NCBI GenBank assembly: GCA_036362985.1
Contig: JAYGXS010000005.1
Location: forward strand, 32,697,498-32,761,497
Length of the DNA: 64,000 nucleotides
Reading direction: 5' to 3'
From: Ligula intestinalis
Lineage: Eukaryota; Platyhelminthes; Cestoda; Diphyllobothriidea; Diphyllobothriidae
Position numbers and translations under genes: made by a program. The notes below the pieces were generated by a model. That model was not told where the DNA came from. It saw only the letters and a program-made list of their open reading frames with translations, and did no database searches. Shown in pieces: positions 31,201-36,791 of this stretch. Within the stretch, counting starts at the first letter, position 1, and every line of letters begins with the position of its first letter.

Positions 31201-32046
31201 ATCTACTGTAATTTACCTCGTCACTCGGAAATACAGTAGTCGCCGGCTAATAAGCCCAGTCGCCGGCTACAAAGCCCAGTTTGCCGGATGTGATTTGTTT
31301 CCATTTTTCAAGTTGAATTTGGCGACACCCTTTTCGGGCAGCAGCAGACATGAGGGGTGAAAAGGACAAATCCCAAACACGAGAAAGCCACAGGCGCAAA
31401 AGGCTAAAACACCCTAACCGCAGCGCTGAGGACACACACACAAAGGGAGCAATGCGTTCAGGCTCACGCTAGACGATGCTGACAGGCGTGACCACAAAGC
31501 ATACCAAGGTCATCTGGCTAGCCTCCCTAGGTCTCGAAAACACAGACAAACAGTATTCTTGTGCATAACCAAGCTCTACATATAATACAGTACGCATGTA
31601 ATGTATAGTGCCTGTCCTGCGTTTGCTAATCAAGAACTAGGACTCTCCGGTTAATGCGTCCGCCGCTTTTTAAGCCCAATTTGGTCTGGGCCCGAGGTAG
31701 GCTTAATAGCCAGCGACTACTTTAGTATGTTCTCCGATTACAACCAGGCTTAACGGATATACGTCCCGTTACTGCTTCGGTTTTTACATCTTGCCGACCT
31801 CTAAGTTCCGCTTTTGGACTGAGCATCCAGGTACAAGTATTTCTTATCTACCTTCTTCCATTTCACCCTTAGGATCCCTCGCACGCGGGCCCTCGAGACA
31901 CGGCCGCCAGTCGCCTCATTCGCACAGCCCTTGGTGGAGAGAGTATGGACACCTCCCGAATCGCCATGCACCTGTCTGTGCCGGCCAACGTGGCGCGTTT
32001 CTATCGCGACGACATCACTGTTCTCGTAATATATCCTAACATGTAA
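13059..32046 (+). CDS. PDP1: Pyruvate dehydrogenase phosphatase catalytic subunit, six coding exons
   Basis: A Mg/Mn-dependent protein phosphatase of the PPM/PP2C family. In the mitochondrial matrix such enzymes remove the inhibitory phosphates from the E1 alpha subunit of the pyruvate dehydrogenase complex and so switch it on. Exons are 13059-13271, 16320-16887, 18778-19088, 23729-23975, 25418-25701 and 31873-32046. Phases agree across every junction and give 598 residues, against about 540 in mammals. Motifs by residue: VED at 78-80, VDGHAG at 121-126, RRGMTRLDSDI in exon 3, VGD at 365-367, RLLG-ELMPLRAFGD at about 444-457, GTDGLWD with the metal Asp at 517, LIRTALG, and YRDDIT with DD at 587-588. 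The order RLLG..MP.RAFGD and PP-NY-...SPPYL are specific to PDPs within the PP2C family. The 5' limit of exon 1 is the least certain part. Confidence 0.92.
13272..15570. other. PDP1 intron 1, first part
   Basis: No exon or clear element. Minus-strand frames at 13991-14337 and 14381-14728 are open only by chance or are old repeat sequence. A TTC-rich microsatellite lies at 14487-14528. A weak resemblance to PLE endonuclease sequence near 14240-14300 was not strong enough to call. Confidence 0.35.
14487..14528 (+). repeat. Imperfect TTC microsatellite
   Basis: Runs of TTC/TTCTT interrupted by TAT and CCGG within PDP1 intron 1. On the minus strand this yields the arginine-rich run seen in a spurious frame. 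Confidence 0.8.
15575..15830 (+). mobile_element. Old PLE fossil in PDP1 intron 1
   Basis: Two frames carry pieces that line up, in order, with the PLE protein at 35744-36703. From 15619, EWRALSYMKDVS corresponds to IWRSIPYVKNVS, followed by a stop after AVKLGI. After a frame change near 15711, NATICNRVMKIKDRLNRS corresponds to EATIRHQIMKPKDPLPRQ, then YYIPYLNC to VYRIWCSC. This is the join between the RT end and the GIY-YIG domain. Identity is only moderate and stops are present, so this insertion is much older than the copy at 9186-10197. Confidence 0.6.
15831..16319. other. PDP1 intron 1, end, with branch/acceptor region
   Basis: No gene. It ends in the pyrimidine-rich acceptor TTTTCGTTGTTGTTTCAG directly before exon 2. 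The minus-strand 89-codon frame at 15754-16023 lies across the PLE fossil and is not credible. Confidence 0.5.
16320..16887 (+). CDS. PDP1: PDP1 exon 2: metal-site and first half of PP2C core
   Basis: Acceptor TTGTTTCAG, donor GTGAGTG; enters in phase 0 and leaves with one base of a codon. It encodes residues 72-260: LDVNRPVEDRWSAY (the VED acidic pair at 79-80), the VDGHAG metal-binding loop at 121-126, and a HPDYLAAIMLPHRL helix typical of PDPs. A Ser/Ala/Glu-rich insertion with GEAGEEEDVD and NQASNW lies before GSLDAQVNQRRSINI. That insertion accounts for part of the extra length compared with vertebrate PDPs. The exon is GC-rich next to the AT-rich introns. Confidence 0.92.
17495..17870 (+). 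repeat. Dispersed repeat R3, copy 1
   Basis: Shares with 18225-18600 the ordered blocks GGTCATC...GACTACGCTA (GACGACGCTAG in the other copy), GACAATTGCA, GGTGTT and CAAAATAAGGCGTCTCTCT. Its 5' part has the CTTTTGGAATTAAACCGCAA stretch, which aligns with the 5' part of the other copies. No coding potential; the family is unknown, possibly a SINE or MITE. Confidence 0.65.
18055..18190 (+). repeat. Dispersed repeat R4, copy 1
   Basis: Matches 26385-26505: AGCAGCCCCTCCC, GCCG(G/A)GATTGAGG, CGGCG(G/A)GGCTCC, GATCCAACAAGGGCTACTAG (GATCCAACGAAGGCTACTAG here) and AGCC occur in the same order. Non-coding. Confidence 0.65.
18225..18600 (+). repeat. Dispersed repeat R3, copy 2
   Basis: Closest to the minus-strand copy at 32830-33190. 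Shared blocks include CTTTTGAAATTGAGCCCCCA, CCCATTATAAAACC, TTTAAACTACAATGAGGTCA, GTCGACAATTGCAGTCA, ATGGATTGCTTTTG and ATTATATTTTCAAAATAAAG. The consistent order over about 370 bp in three copies supports one element family. Confidence 0.75.
18778..19088 (+). CDS. PDP1: PDP1 exon 3: central PP2C segment
   Basis: Acceptor CCCTTGTAG, donor GTAACC. The first two bases complete the Asp codon left open by exon 2, and the exon ends in phase 0. It encodes residues 261-364. The PP2C-specific part is TIASMLRRGMTRLDSDITTA, matching the ALINAFKRLDNDISLEA helix of vertebrate PDP, followed by LLRIVLSGCVATSVYI, matching the LRVAFSGATACVAHV strand. The first 45 residues (GNIYDSEGFLVSEGSQ and a Pro/Thr-rich stretch) are a lineage-specific insertion. 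Confidence 0.9.
19089..22900. other. PDP1 intron 3, first 3.8 kb
   Basis: Short frames (such as 19540-19977, 145 codons) show no domain and run through AT- and pyrimidine-rich sequence. I find no repeat shared with the rest of the window and no RNA gene. Confidence 0.4.
22901..23110 (+). repeat. Dispersed repeat R5, copy in PDP1 intron 3
   Basis: Core blocks GACTCGAAGCCC, GCAGCGGCACAAGGTCGGTG, AAACATGCGTGTCTGG and CTTTTAGCTAGTACCTGTGC recur in order at 24745-24855, 25255-25400 and 61430-61545. Unknown family. Confidence 0.7.
23111..23560 (+). repeat. Dispersed repeat R1, copy in PDP1 intron 3
   Basis: The 5' part (GCGGCCTGG near 23159, GCGCTCCCACTGGG near 23216) matches 45459-45545. The 3' part (GCATAGGGGCGACCTCAGCC, GCGCCAGCCACCTGCGCCC, TCTTGACAC near 23442-23510) matches 61888-61960. 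Together they suggest one long repeat rather than two. Confidence 0.65.
23729..23975 (+). CDS. PDP1: PDP1 exon 4: GD loop to DRLLG
   Basis: Acceptor AACTTTAG, donor GTAAGT; enters in phase 0 and leaves one base. It encodes residues 365-446. VGDCGAVLG corresponds to the conserved NTGDSRAMLG strand. The Asp is kept, while the Ser-Arg pair of most PP2Cs is Cys-Gly here. HTAHNAADVERFQSQHP matches the NDHNAQNERELERLKLEHP helix, and SEDRLLG matches KQDRLLG. The LTTEAPSTGLVPTPPPKSPF stretch is a Pro-rich expansion of a loop. Confidence 0.9.
24745..24855 (+). repeat. Dispersed repeat R5
   Basis: Blocks GATGAGTCGAATCCC, CGGCAGCGGCAAAATACCGG, CTGTCTGGGCCTTTAGTA and GCACCTGTGCT match the R5 core. An A-rich leader precedes it. 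Confidence 0.7.
25255..25400 (+). repeat. Dispersed repeat R5
   Basis: Blocks GGGGGACCCACTAATGAACC, CCCTGCAGCTG, CAGCGGCAGAATATCGG and GTCTGGGCTTTT match the R5 core. The end GCAAATAATTACGCGCATGG resembles GCAATTAATTACGCAG of the copy at 61430-61545. Confidence 0.7.
25418..25701 (+). CDS. PDP1: PDP1 exon 5: RAFGD and metal-binding Asp
   Basis: Acceptor GTGTTGTAG, donor GTACGT. The first two bases complete the Gly codon of exon 4, and the exon ends in phase 0. It encodes residues 447-541: ELMPLRAFGDIRYKL, the PDP-specific MPPNYPVCPRFYHSPPYLM (vertebrate PPNYHTPPYL) and RDRFIILGTDGLWDMLSPEE, with the metal-ligand Asp at 517. It ends EAVQVVAQHMIDYKG. The match to PDPs is continuous over the whole exon. 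Confidence 0.93.
25735..25855 (+). repeat. Dispersed repeat R1, partial
   Basis: CAGTCAGTCCAGTGTGTCTT, GGAGTGGCTGA, ACTGAGAGTCTGGCTGCAAT and AGCCCTTATGG match 46308-46400 and 45776-45832. It starts only about 34 bp after the exon 5 donor. Confidence 0.65.
25900..26300 (+). repeat. Dispersed repeat R6, copy 1
   Basis: Matches 63055-63420 in order: CCCAACGTCATGCGTC (here AACGTCATGTGTCATC), AAGACCA(C)TTGACCGAC, TCCACTCGCA, GCGTGCC, CTCAGGCC, and CAGTGGCC before a CTG(C)C(A)CCT stretch. Non-coding. Confidence 0.65.
26385..26505 (+). repeat. Dispersed repeat R4, copy 2
   Basis: Second copy of the sequence at 18055-18190. It is followed at once by GTGCACAATAAAACCCTC, an R2-like end, so R6, R4 and R2 may be parts of one longer element. 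Confidence 0.6.
26600..26900 (+). repeat. Dispersed repeat R1, partial
   Basis: Carries CAACCACCTGCGCCCTCTCC, GGTCTTCTTGACACC, GTGAGGTCGA and the R1 end signature GTCGAAATCGACGGTCGAAC followed by TGTCAT at about 26828-26853. Confidence 0.65.
27694..27775 (+). mobile_element. PLE 3' tail fragment
   Basis: AGTCTCTAATGG, CTACGACGG, TTAGGCGAATAAAG and TCTTGTCCCA align with the PLE end at 36793-36855. The ribozyme-like core and GAAAC are mutated. It inserted in PDP1 intron 5, just downstream (in plus coordinates) of about 140 bp of plain sequence and about 100 bp before the antisense LINE. Confidence 0.6.
27861..27876 (+). repeat. TG microsatellite at the LINE 3' end
   Basis: Eight TG units. On the LINE's strand this reads (CA)n immediately after its last coding bases, so it may be the element's tail or the insertion target. 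Confidence 0.8.
27880..29710 (-). mobile_element. Jockey-type LINE, 5'-truncated, antisense in PDP1 intron 5
   Basis: The RT and C-terminal part of a Jockey-like non-LTR retrotransposon, read on the minus strand from about 29706 to 27894. Three open pieces join with only two lesions: a TAG at 29185-29187 where Trp is expected (GLVR-stop-LAAYIRGR), and a one-base slip in an A6 run at 28866-28871. The element lacks ORF1 and endonuclease and starts inside the RT. Compared with the two LINEs at 1-7205 it is far better preserved, so its insertion is the most recent LINE event visible. Confidence 0.88.
27894..29706 (-). pseudogene. LINE reverse transcriptase with C-terminal Cys/His motif, two lesions
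   Basis: RT motifs in order: KALGPDGLAPIHVRH, WRQSIIIPLVKAGKD, SYRPIALLSPLAKILERL, QHGFRSGRGTTTAL, the metal-site VSIDLSRAFDCVRHDQL, SVPQGSVLSPTLFNIYM, and the catalytic SYADDITFF with the YADD codons at 29002-29013 (complement). After the A6 slip come the thumb and tail (NRHPVITVNGASLPLV, LLGVRFNPLFTF, HLTYAASIWSP). The C-terminal motif CPDCGVSPHDCRHLFAC and HLTPADLW end the protein. All catalytic residues are present. Loss of activity comes from the 5' truncation, one nonsense change and one frameshift. Confidence 0.85.
29711..31230. other. PDP1 intron 5, AT-rich middle part
   Basis: No recognisable gene. A minus-strand frame of 89 codons (30622-30891) looks protein-like in composition but has no domain. 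A perfect 24-bp palindrome lies at 30921-30944. The stretch around 30195-30220 weakly resembles the 5' part of R3. Confidence 0.4.
30921..30944. repeat. Perfect 24-bp palindrome
   Basis: AAAATACAGTAC followed by its exact reverse complement GTACTGTATTTT with no spacer. The half-site ATACAGTA recurs at 31231-31238, at the left end of the transposon-like element. Confidence 0.85.
31231..31725. mobile_element. Small non-autonomous DNA transposon-like element
   Basis: The left end ATACAGTAGTCGCCGGCTAA and following TAAGCCC is matched at the right end by GGCTTAATAGCCAGCGACTA and CTTTAGTA (31700-31727) in reverse complement, imperfectly. The left end is duplicated as two 20-bp tandem units (31240-31259 and 31260-31279). 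At 495 bp with no coding frame it would be a MITE. The TA next to CAGT at the left edge would fit a TA-targeting superfamily such as pogo/Tc1. It lies about 150 bp before PDP1 exon 6. Confidence 0.6.
31873..32046 (+). CDS. PDP1: PDP1 exon 6: C-terminal exon with stop
   Basis: Acceptor TTTCACCCTTAG; phase 0, stop TAA at 32044-32046. It encodes residues 542-598. TAASRLIRTALGGES matches the PDP helix NAATHLIRHAVG, MHLSVPANVARFYRDDITVL matches LSLPEELARMYRDDITII, and the end VIYPNM matches VVQFN. The Asp pair at 587-588 completes the PP2C metal site. Between exon 5 and this exon the protein is about 40 residues shorter than vertebrate PDPs, so either a small in-phase exon in intron 5 was missed or the loop is naturally short. 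No AATAAA lies within 900 bp after the stop except one at 33042-33047 inside an R3 copy. Confidence 0.92.
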   Translation, partial: DPSHAGPRDTAASRLIRTALGGESMDTSRIAMHLSVPANVARFYRDDITVLVIYPNM

Positions 32047-32829
32047 CACACAGCCCCACTCTCTTTCAGCCATGATCGTCTATTTGTACAGTCAGCCCCT
32101 ACCCCCCCCCTGCACCCAAGACGCTCTGTTTCTTGCCGCCCCCCTCCCCTCCCCCACTACCCGGCAAAACATGTCCTGTTTTGAACCAATCAGAGTTACC
32201 AATAGCAGTCTCTCCCCTCCGACGGAACGAGTGCCTTTCGGTCCCACAGTAGTCTCTCTGAACTCGTGCCCGAATCATCAACAAACGCTACCTACCGTTG
32301 TCCAACGGGGCTATTTTTGTAATACGTATATCAAAGCCTATGCTTGTACATGTAGTGCGTCTGTTGTGGAGAGGCGGAATGGGGGGAGTGGGGTTGAAAA
32401 GCCGGTTACCATCCGGATACATGTATTTCTTTCATTTCTTCTCAGTGAAACCAATTCTGCCCGTGTTCTGTTTAACAGTTGTCTGGCCTGGTTCTTTATT
32501 ATCTCTCTCTTTCTCTGTGTTTCCAACCTCTCCAACGCATGCAACGTCATTTTTTTCGCTCGCTTCCAAAACTAGTAGGTCTCCTTCCTATTTTGTTTTT
32601 GATGAACACCTTCTTGCTGTGCGTCCAAGTGCATGTGATATCACATTTTTTCTGCCCTCTGACCTCCTCCGCGCTCTATACGGTCCAGTTACGAGGTGGT
32701 TTATTTTACAAAATTTGCATAAACCGACGGAATAATATACCGCTCACCTACGTACTCCTTATCAGTGGCCTTGTTCCCCCACATTTGCATCCTGAAGAGG
32801 GGTTTCTACCTTCCAGAACTCATTCCAGA
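32047..32829. other. PDP1 3' flank, probable 3' UTR
   Basis: Pyrimidine-rich, with a C9-10 run near 32100-32110. Overlapping plus-strand frames (32072-32575 and 32298-32735) show no domain and reflect the T- and C-rich composition. The 3' UTR should lie here, but a polyadenylation site cannot be fixed. Confidence 0.4.
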
Positions 32830-33190
32830 AAGAGAAAGATAGGCTTCATTTTGAAAATATAATTCCAAAATTTTTAGCACACCGGGGAGACAAAAGTAAT
32901 CCATAATCGCCAGTGACTGGAATTGTCGACATCGTGGATAAATGCCCTTAGGGATAGTCGTCAATTGTATTCCAAATTGGACGGGTCTCAAAATGACGCT
33001 AGCGTAGTGACCTCGTGCCCTGATGACCTTATTGTAGTTCAAATAAACAAAGAGGGATAAAAATCGGTTTATAATGGGTGACGTAGTCCGACCGATGTTT
33101 ATGTATGAAAATTTATTTGCGAACGAAGGGAGCAAAAATGGTGGCTCAATTTGAAAAGCCCTCCAATAAGCCCTGAAATGTTGAATTAGT
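32830..33190 (-). repeat. Dispersed repeat R3, minus-strand copy
   Basis: The reverse complement shares the R3 blocks GGGCTTTTCAAATTGAGCCA, CCCATTATAAACC, GAACTACAATAAGGTCATCA, TGTCGACAATTCCAGTCA, TATGGATTACTTTTG and ATTATATTTTCAAAATGAAG, in the order seen at 18225-18600. Confidence 0.75.
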
Positions 33191-33660
33191 TCGCTCAATA
33201 TTTGCTGGTAGTTTCTCGTCCGTGAACCTATCATGTATGCTCAGTTAAAAAAAATCAATCATTTAGACATTAAGAAGTGTCAGGCGGTGGTTGACTCGCG
33301 TAGGGTCCAACTCATTCCATTATAGTCTATTGCCTTAATGGTCTAGATAACTAGGGGTGGTTGAACTAACGGCAGTGTCCCACGAACCAAACTTTAATAA
33401 CGCCGTTAGAATTGCATAGGGTGACATGGCTGTCTACTCCTGTGTACTTTAGAAGTTCCCTTAGCGCTCTGTTCCCGTTCAAGCCATATTTAGTCCAGGA
33501 GTAGTTGATAATTTGTTTGTCCTAAATGCTGACACATCGCAATTTACTGAAGCAGTGCTCTGTGTCTACGTTGCGTCCGGATTGTGTTGTTTTCGTTCTC
33601 TTTTACGCTGAATGGCGAGTGAAATTCGAGACAATTTGTCAGTGATTCATCTGAAACTTG
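33191..33660. other. Unassigned sequence, possible SINE body
   Basis: No coding signal. If the tRNA-like sequence at 33672-33755 is the head of a SINE read on the minus strand, this stretch would be its body. I cannot show a second copy in this window. Confidence 0.3.
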
Positions 33661-33671
33661 TTGTGAAAAAC

Positions 33672-33755
33672 TCGGTGAGATTCAAACCCGTGCCAGCCAG
33701 GGGGAGGCTTTAGTGCAGGCAACGGTCTAGCCAAGCGAGCTATAAGGTCCCCGAG
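33672..33755 (-). tRNA. tRNA-like sequence (degenerate tRNA or SINE head)
   Basis: On the minus strand, TAGCTCGCTTGG (33731-33742) is close to the pol III A box and GGTTTGAATCT (33678-33688) to the B box, at a normal spacing. The ends CTCGG and CCGAG pair like an acceptor stem, and a T5 run follows as a pol III terminator. Six extra bases lie between the stem and the A box and the T stem pairs poorly, so it is not a functional tRNA. No anticodon assignment is safe. Confidence 0.45.
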
Positions 33756-33964
33756 AGGAGCGGCATCCAAAGTTGGAGAGCGCGGGAGCTATCACTGCCT
33801 CTACAGCGAGGCCGTGTGTGCATCAGCCACAGAGAGATGATTGGTCAGACCGGCTTGGGGGCAGGTCGGCACTGGTGCCTGCGCACTTCCTAGTAGTCGC
33901 AAGTGCGCGTGCACTCGGGGCTAGGTTACTGCAAGGCAACCAGAGCCAAAATACTGACGCACTC

Positions 33965-34285
33965 AGGGCCTTGCACTTGGGGTTTGCGTCGTTGGCACAC
34001 CGGCAGCGACGACTGGCCGGCAATCCATGTATCTTAAGAAGCCAGTTCCCATTAACCAGAAATCTGGCGTCATTTACCTGATCGACCGCATTTATACGCA
34101 AGCTAGTTATGTTTGCAAAATCGGCAAACGGATACGTATAAGATTGCAGGAGTCCTTTTGCTACAGTCGCCCACGCGTCCCAGTCAGGGCACATGGCTTT
34201 GACTTCAAGTGCATGACAATCGCGGAGGCGGTCCTACGATCGAATTTTATGCCTGCTGCAAGACTTGACTAGAAGATGTATCGTT
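33965..34285 (+). mobile_element. Old PLE endonuclease fossil
   Basis: The reading LALGVCVVGTPAATTGRQSM then KKPVPINQKSGVIYLI lines up with LAPLGVGVAHRPEATIRHQI then KDPLPRQETSGVVYRI of the PLE at 35744-36703. SYVCKIGKRIRIRLQES then matches NYVGETGRLLKTRLAEH, and FDFKCMTIAEAVLRSN matches FKFDEAEILARGDN. It covers the GIY-YIG core. The Cys-Ser-Cys before the YIG-like strand is lost. Overlap in a single open frame over about 100 residues makes chance unlikely, yet identity is low, so this is an old or different PLE lineage. Confidence 0.6.
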
Positions 34286-35545
34286 CCGCCAGTCGCTTAC
34301 AAGACTGAGTGAGCAAATTGATATGTCTCCAGGAGTACTAGGTAGGAGGAGGCAAAGCCGGTTCTGATCGCAATAGTCTTTATTCACGACAATACAGAGA
34401 CAGCAGAAGTATGAATCAGCGTGTCCACTACAGGCGCTGGTCCTTCTAGATCATTCCTGGCCTATCACACGAAAGAGGGATTTCTGGCGGGGTTTCCCAC
34501 GCTGCGGGACGTTCTAGAACATTCGCAGTGCACCTGGGGGCCGGCGCGGCCGGTCTGCCGGCATGGCTGAAATACAGTGCACTTTCAGCTCTGGGCTCTG
34601 AGTGCGTCACCATTCGCGTTCCAATAACACAAGTAATTGGCGCTGCTGAAGGTCTTTCTCGACAGAGGTGAGCCAACTATACAGCGAGTTCTACGGTCAG
34701 TTATGCCCCGCGGATGGACTCGCGTGCGAACTCGAAACGTCGGAAGAAGGGGGAGGCGTGTGTATTGTGCCGTGATGGTTACTGCAGGTGCGGAGAGTTG
34801 TTTTGAGTCTGCTGTGGCTTATTGTGTGTCCGGGCGACGGGGGATTATGTGTCGGCGAGATTATACCTGTTGTTTTGACGGTGGATGTCAGTCACCTTAA
34901 TCGATGGCCGTCGTAGTGGACACCTAGATCAATATGGTGTTGGATATTTTTCACATTGGAGTTTCAAGCTGTAAGGAAATACCGTGCGTCTTTATTGTCA
35001 ATCACGGTGGTCACAGCCAGGAGCATGCGCAGGCATAACTCATGTGACCAATTTAACCTAGACGACAATTGGCGCATGGGCTATGGCAACTGACGTTAGA
35101 TTATTGTTCTGTCAAGGAGGGTTAAGGTTATTAGGATTTTAACCCTAATGGCTGCCATCTTCCAGGCCTGGTACCTTGAGGGAAGTCTTGAGAAGGCCAG
35201 AGTGTTGGAAAGAGTTTATTCTGCCAGAATAGATCGTCAGAGATTTGACTATCGGAGCACGTGTCCGGCAACGAGGCAGGCTGGGTCTGAAGTGTTGTCT
35301 AGTGGCGGCCATGGTCTTGAAGTCTGTCCATATGGATTGAGGTCACGGCACTGTGGGTTCAGGCCAGTACGGGGGAGACACGGTGCGTGCGTTCGCTAAT
35401 AGTGACGGTCGAGCGTCCGTTTGCGCATGCTCCGAGGCACGCGGGAAATCTGCTTTCGCGCGAGGTCCTACGGTCCGGCAATCAGGCAATAAACGCACAA
35501 GCGGACAATTGTCCGCCATGGGGAGAGAGCCCTTAAGTGTTATAA
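34286..35545. other. No recognisable gene
   Basis: Short frames on both strands only. The segment at about 34716-34740 contains ACTCGAAACGTCGGAAG, which weakly recalls the PLE tail GAAACGTC but lacks any further match. I see nothing else to support. Confidence 0.35.
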
Positions 35546-35743
35546 TCAGAAACGTCAGGTGAATAAAGCTCTTGTCCCAGCGTTCACATCTGCTTTTATT
35601 GTCACCTGGATAATGTCTACTTGCTGCACCTAGCTCGACAGCAGCCATTTACCGCACCTTCGCAGGCGATCAATACATAACCTCATAGCCTCCAGTAGCG
35701 GTAGGAACATCTCAACAGCATCTTCCCGGACATCCAATTTACG

Positions 35744-36703
35744 ATGGAGGAAGAAGAGAATAACCAGCTGGCTTTTCTTGATGTCCTCGTTTGTCGAAAA
35801 GATTGTGGTGGTCTAAAGACTAAATTATTCAGGAAAGCGACAAACACGATGCAAGTACTGAATTACAACAGCAACCACCCAATCAGCCACAAACGCAGTT
35901 GCGTAAAAACACTCTATCGGCGTGTTGAGACGCACTGCAGCGAAGAAGAAGACAAAGTTGCCGAGGTAGAATACCTCCGATGGGTGTTCAGAGAAAATGG
36001 CTACCCGCGCAACTTTGTCAACCGGTGCTTGCGCAAACGAACTGGCCAACAAAAGCGCACCGACCCCAGGATTTGGCGCTCGATCCCGTATGTCAAAAAC
36101 GTATCGGAAGCAGTCGGCCGCCTTCTCGCACCACTTGGAGTTGGAGTCGCACACAGGCCGGAGGCAACCATTAGGCATCAGATAATGAAGCCGAAAGACC
36201 CACTGCCACGGCAAGAAACATCTGGGGTCGTGTACAGGATCTGGTGCAGTTGCGGTCAAAGCAACTATGTCGGAGAAACTGGCAGACTTCTCAAGACGCG
36301 ACTTGCCGAACACGCGGCTGCAGTGCGGCGAAATGATGCCAATTCTCAAGTTGCGGCTCATTCGACGAGACCCGGCCACACCTTCAAATTTGATGAGGCC
36401 GAAATTCTCGCAAGAGGTGACAATCGGGTGAGCCGAGAACTACTTGAGTCATGGTTCACGGGCCCCCAATCCATCAACAAGTGCAACGATTTGCCCAATC
36501 CATATTCAATCCTGAGATTCAATGTGGCCAAAGCAAGCCGTCACTTGAGGAATGGGCAGGCCACCGCCTTATCGTACGCCAACACCGGGAAGCCAGACGG
36601 CCGAGCAATCATCATGCCCGAGCTCACCGCCCGTGACGAAAGTTCAACAGGTCAGAGCCCGCGTGCCGTCCAACAAGCAGTCCACGCACAAGAAGCCAAT
36701 TAA
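35744..36703 (+). CDS. PLE protein fragment: RT end plus GIY-YIG endonuclease, open frame
   Basis: A 319-codon open frame. The frame continues upstream without a stop to a TAG at about 35705, reading HLNSIFPDIQFTMEEEENNQ, so ATG 35744 is just the first Met and the frame is a truncated piece of a larger polyprotein. Residues 8-55 (LAFLDVLVCRKDCGGL, then NYNSNHPISHKRSCVKTLYR) are typical of the C-terminal part of Penelope RTs. Residues about 160-250 are the GIY-YIG nuclease: SGVVYRIWCSCGQSNYVGET with the paired VVY and YVG strands, GRLLKTRLAEH with the catalytic-type Arg, and ARGDNRVSRELLESWFTGPQ. The nuclease would nick target DNA. The RT palm is missing, so this copy cannot move by itself. 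Confidence 0.85.
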   Translation: MEEEENNQLAFLDVLVCRKDCGGLKTKLFRKATNTMQVLNYNSNHPISHKRSCVKTLYRRVETHCSEEEDKVAEVEYLRWVFRENGYPRNFVNRCLRKRTGQQKRTDPRIWRSIPYVKNVSEAVGRLLAPLGVGVAHRPEATIRHQIMKPKDPLPRQETSGVVYRIWCSCGQSNYVGETGRLLKTRLAEHAAAVRRNDANSQVAAHSTRPGHTFKFDEAEILARGDNRVSRELLESWFTGPQSINKCNDLPNPYSILRFNVAKASRHLRNGQATALSYANTGKPDGRAIIMPELTARDESSTGQSPRAVQQAVHAQEAN

Positions 36704-36791
36704 CGTTAATTGTCGCTGTATGCCTGCAGTAATGACTGTGTCCTATAAATACTGCAAAACGTCTGTGCATACTTAACCTTTCTGCTACTCA

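Noticed and set aside
32072..32862. Overlapping plus-strand frames after the PDP1 stop
   Set aside because: T/C-rich probable 3' UTR; three frames are open in turn, as expected from composition alone.
34716..34745. CTCGAAACGTCGG as a PLE or hammerhead scrap
   Set aside because: No CTGATGA core, stem II or downstream tail match.
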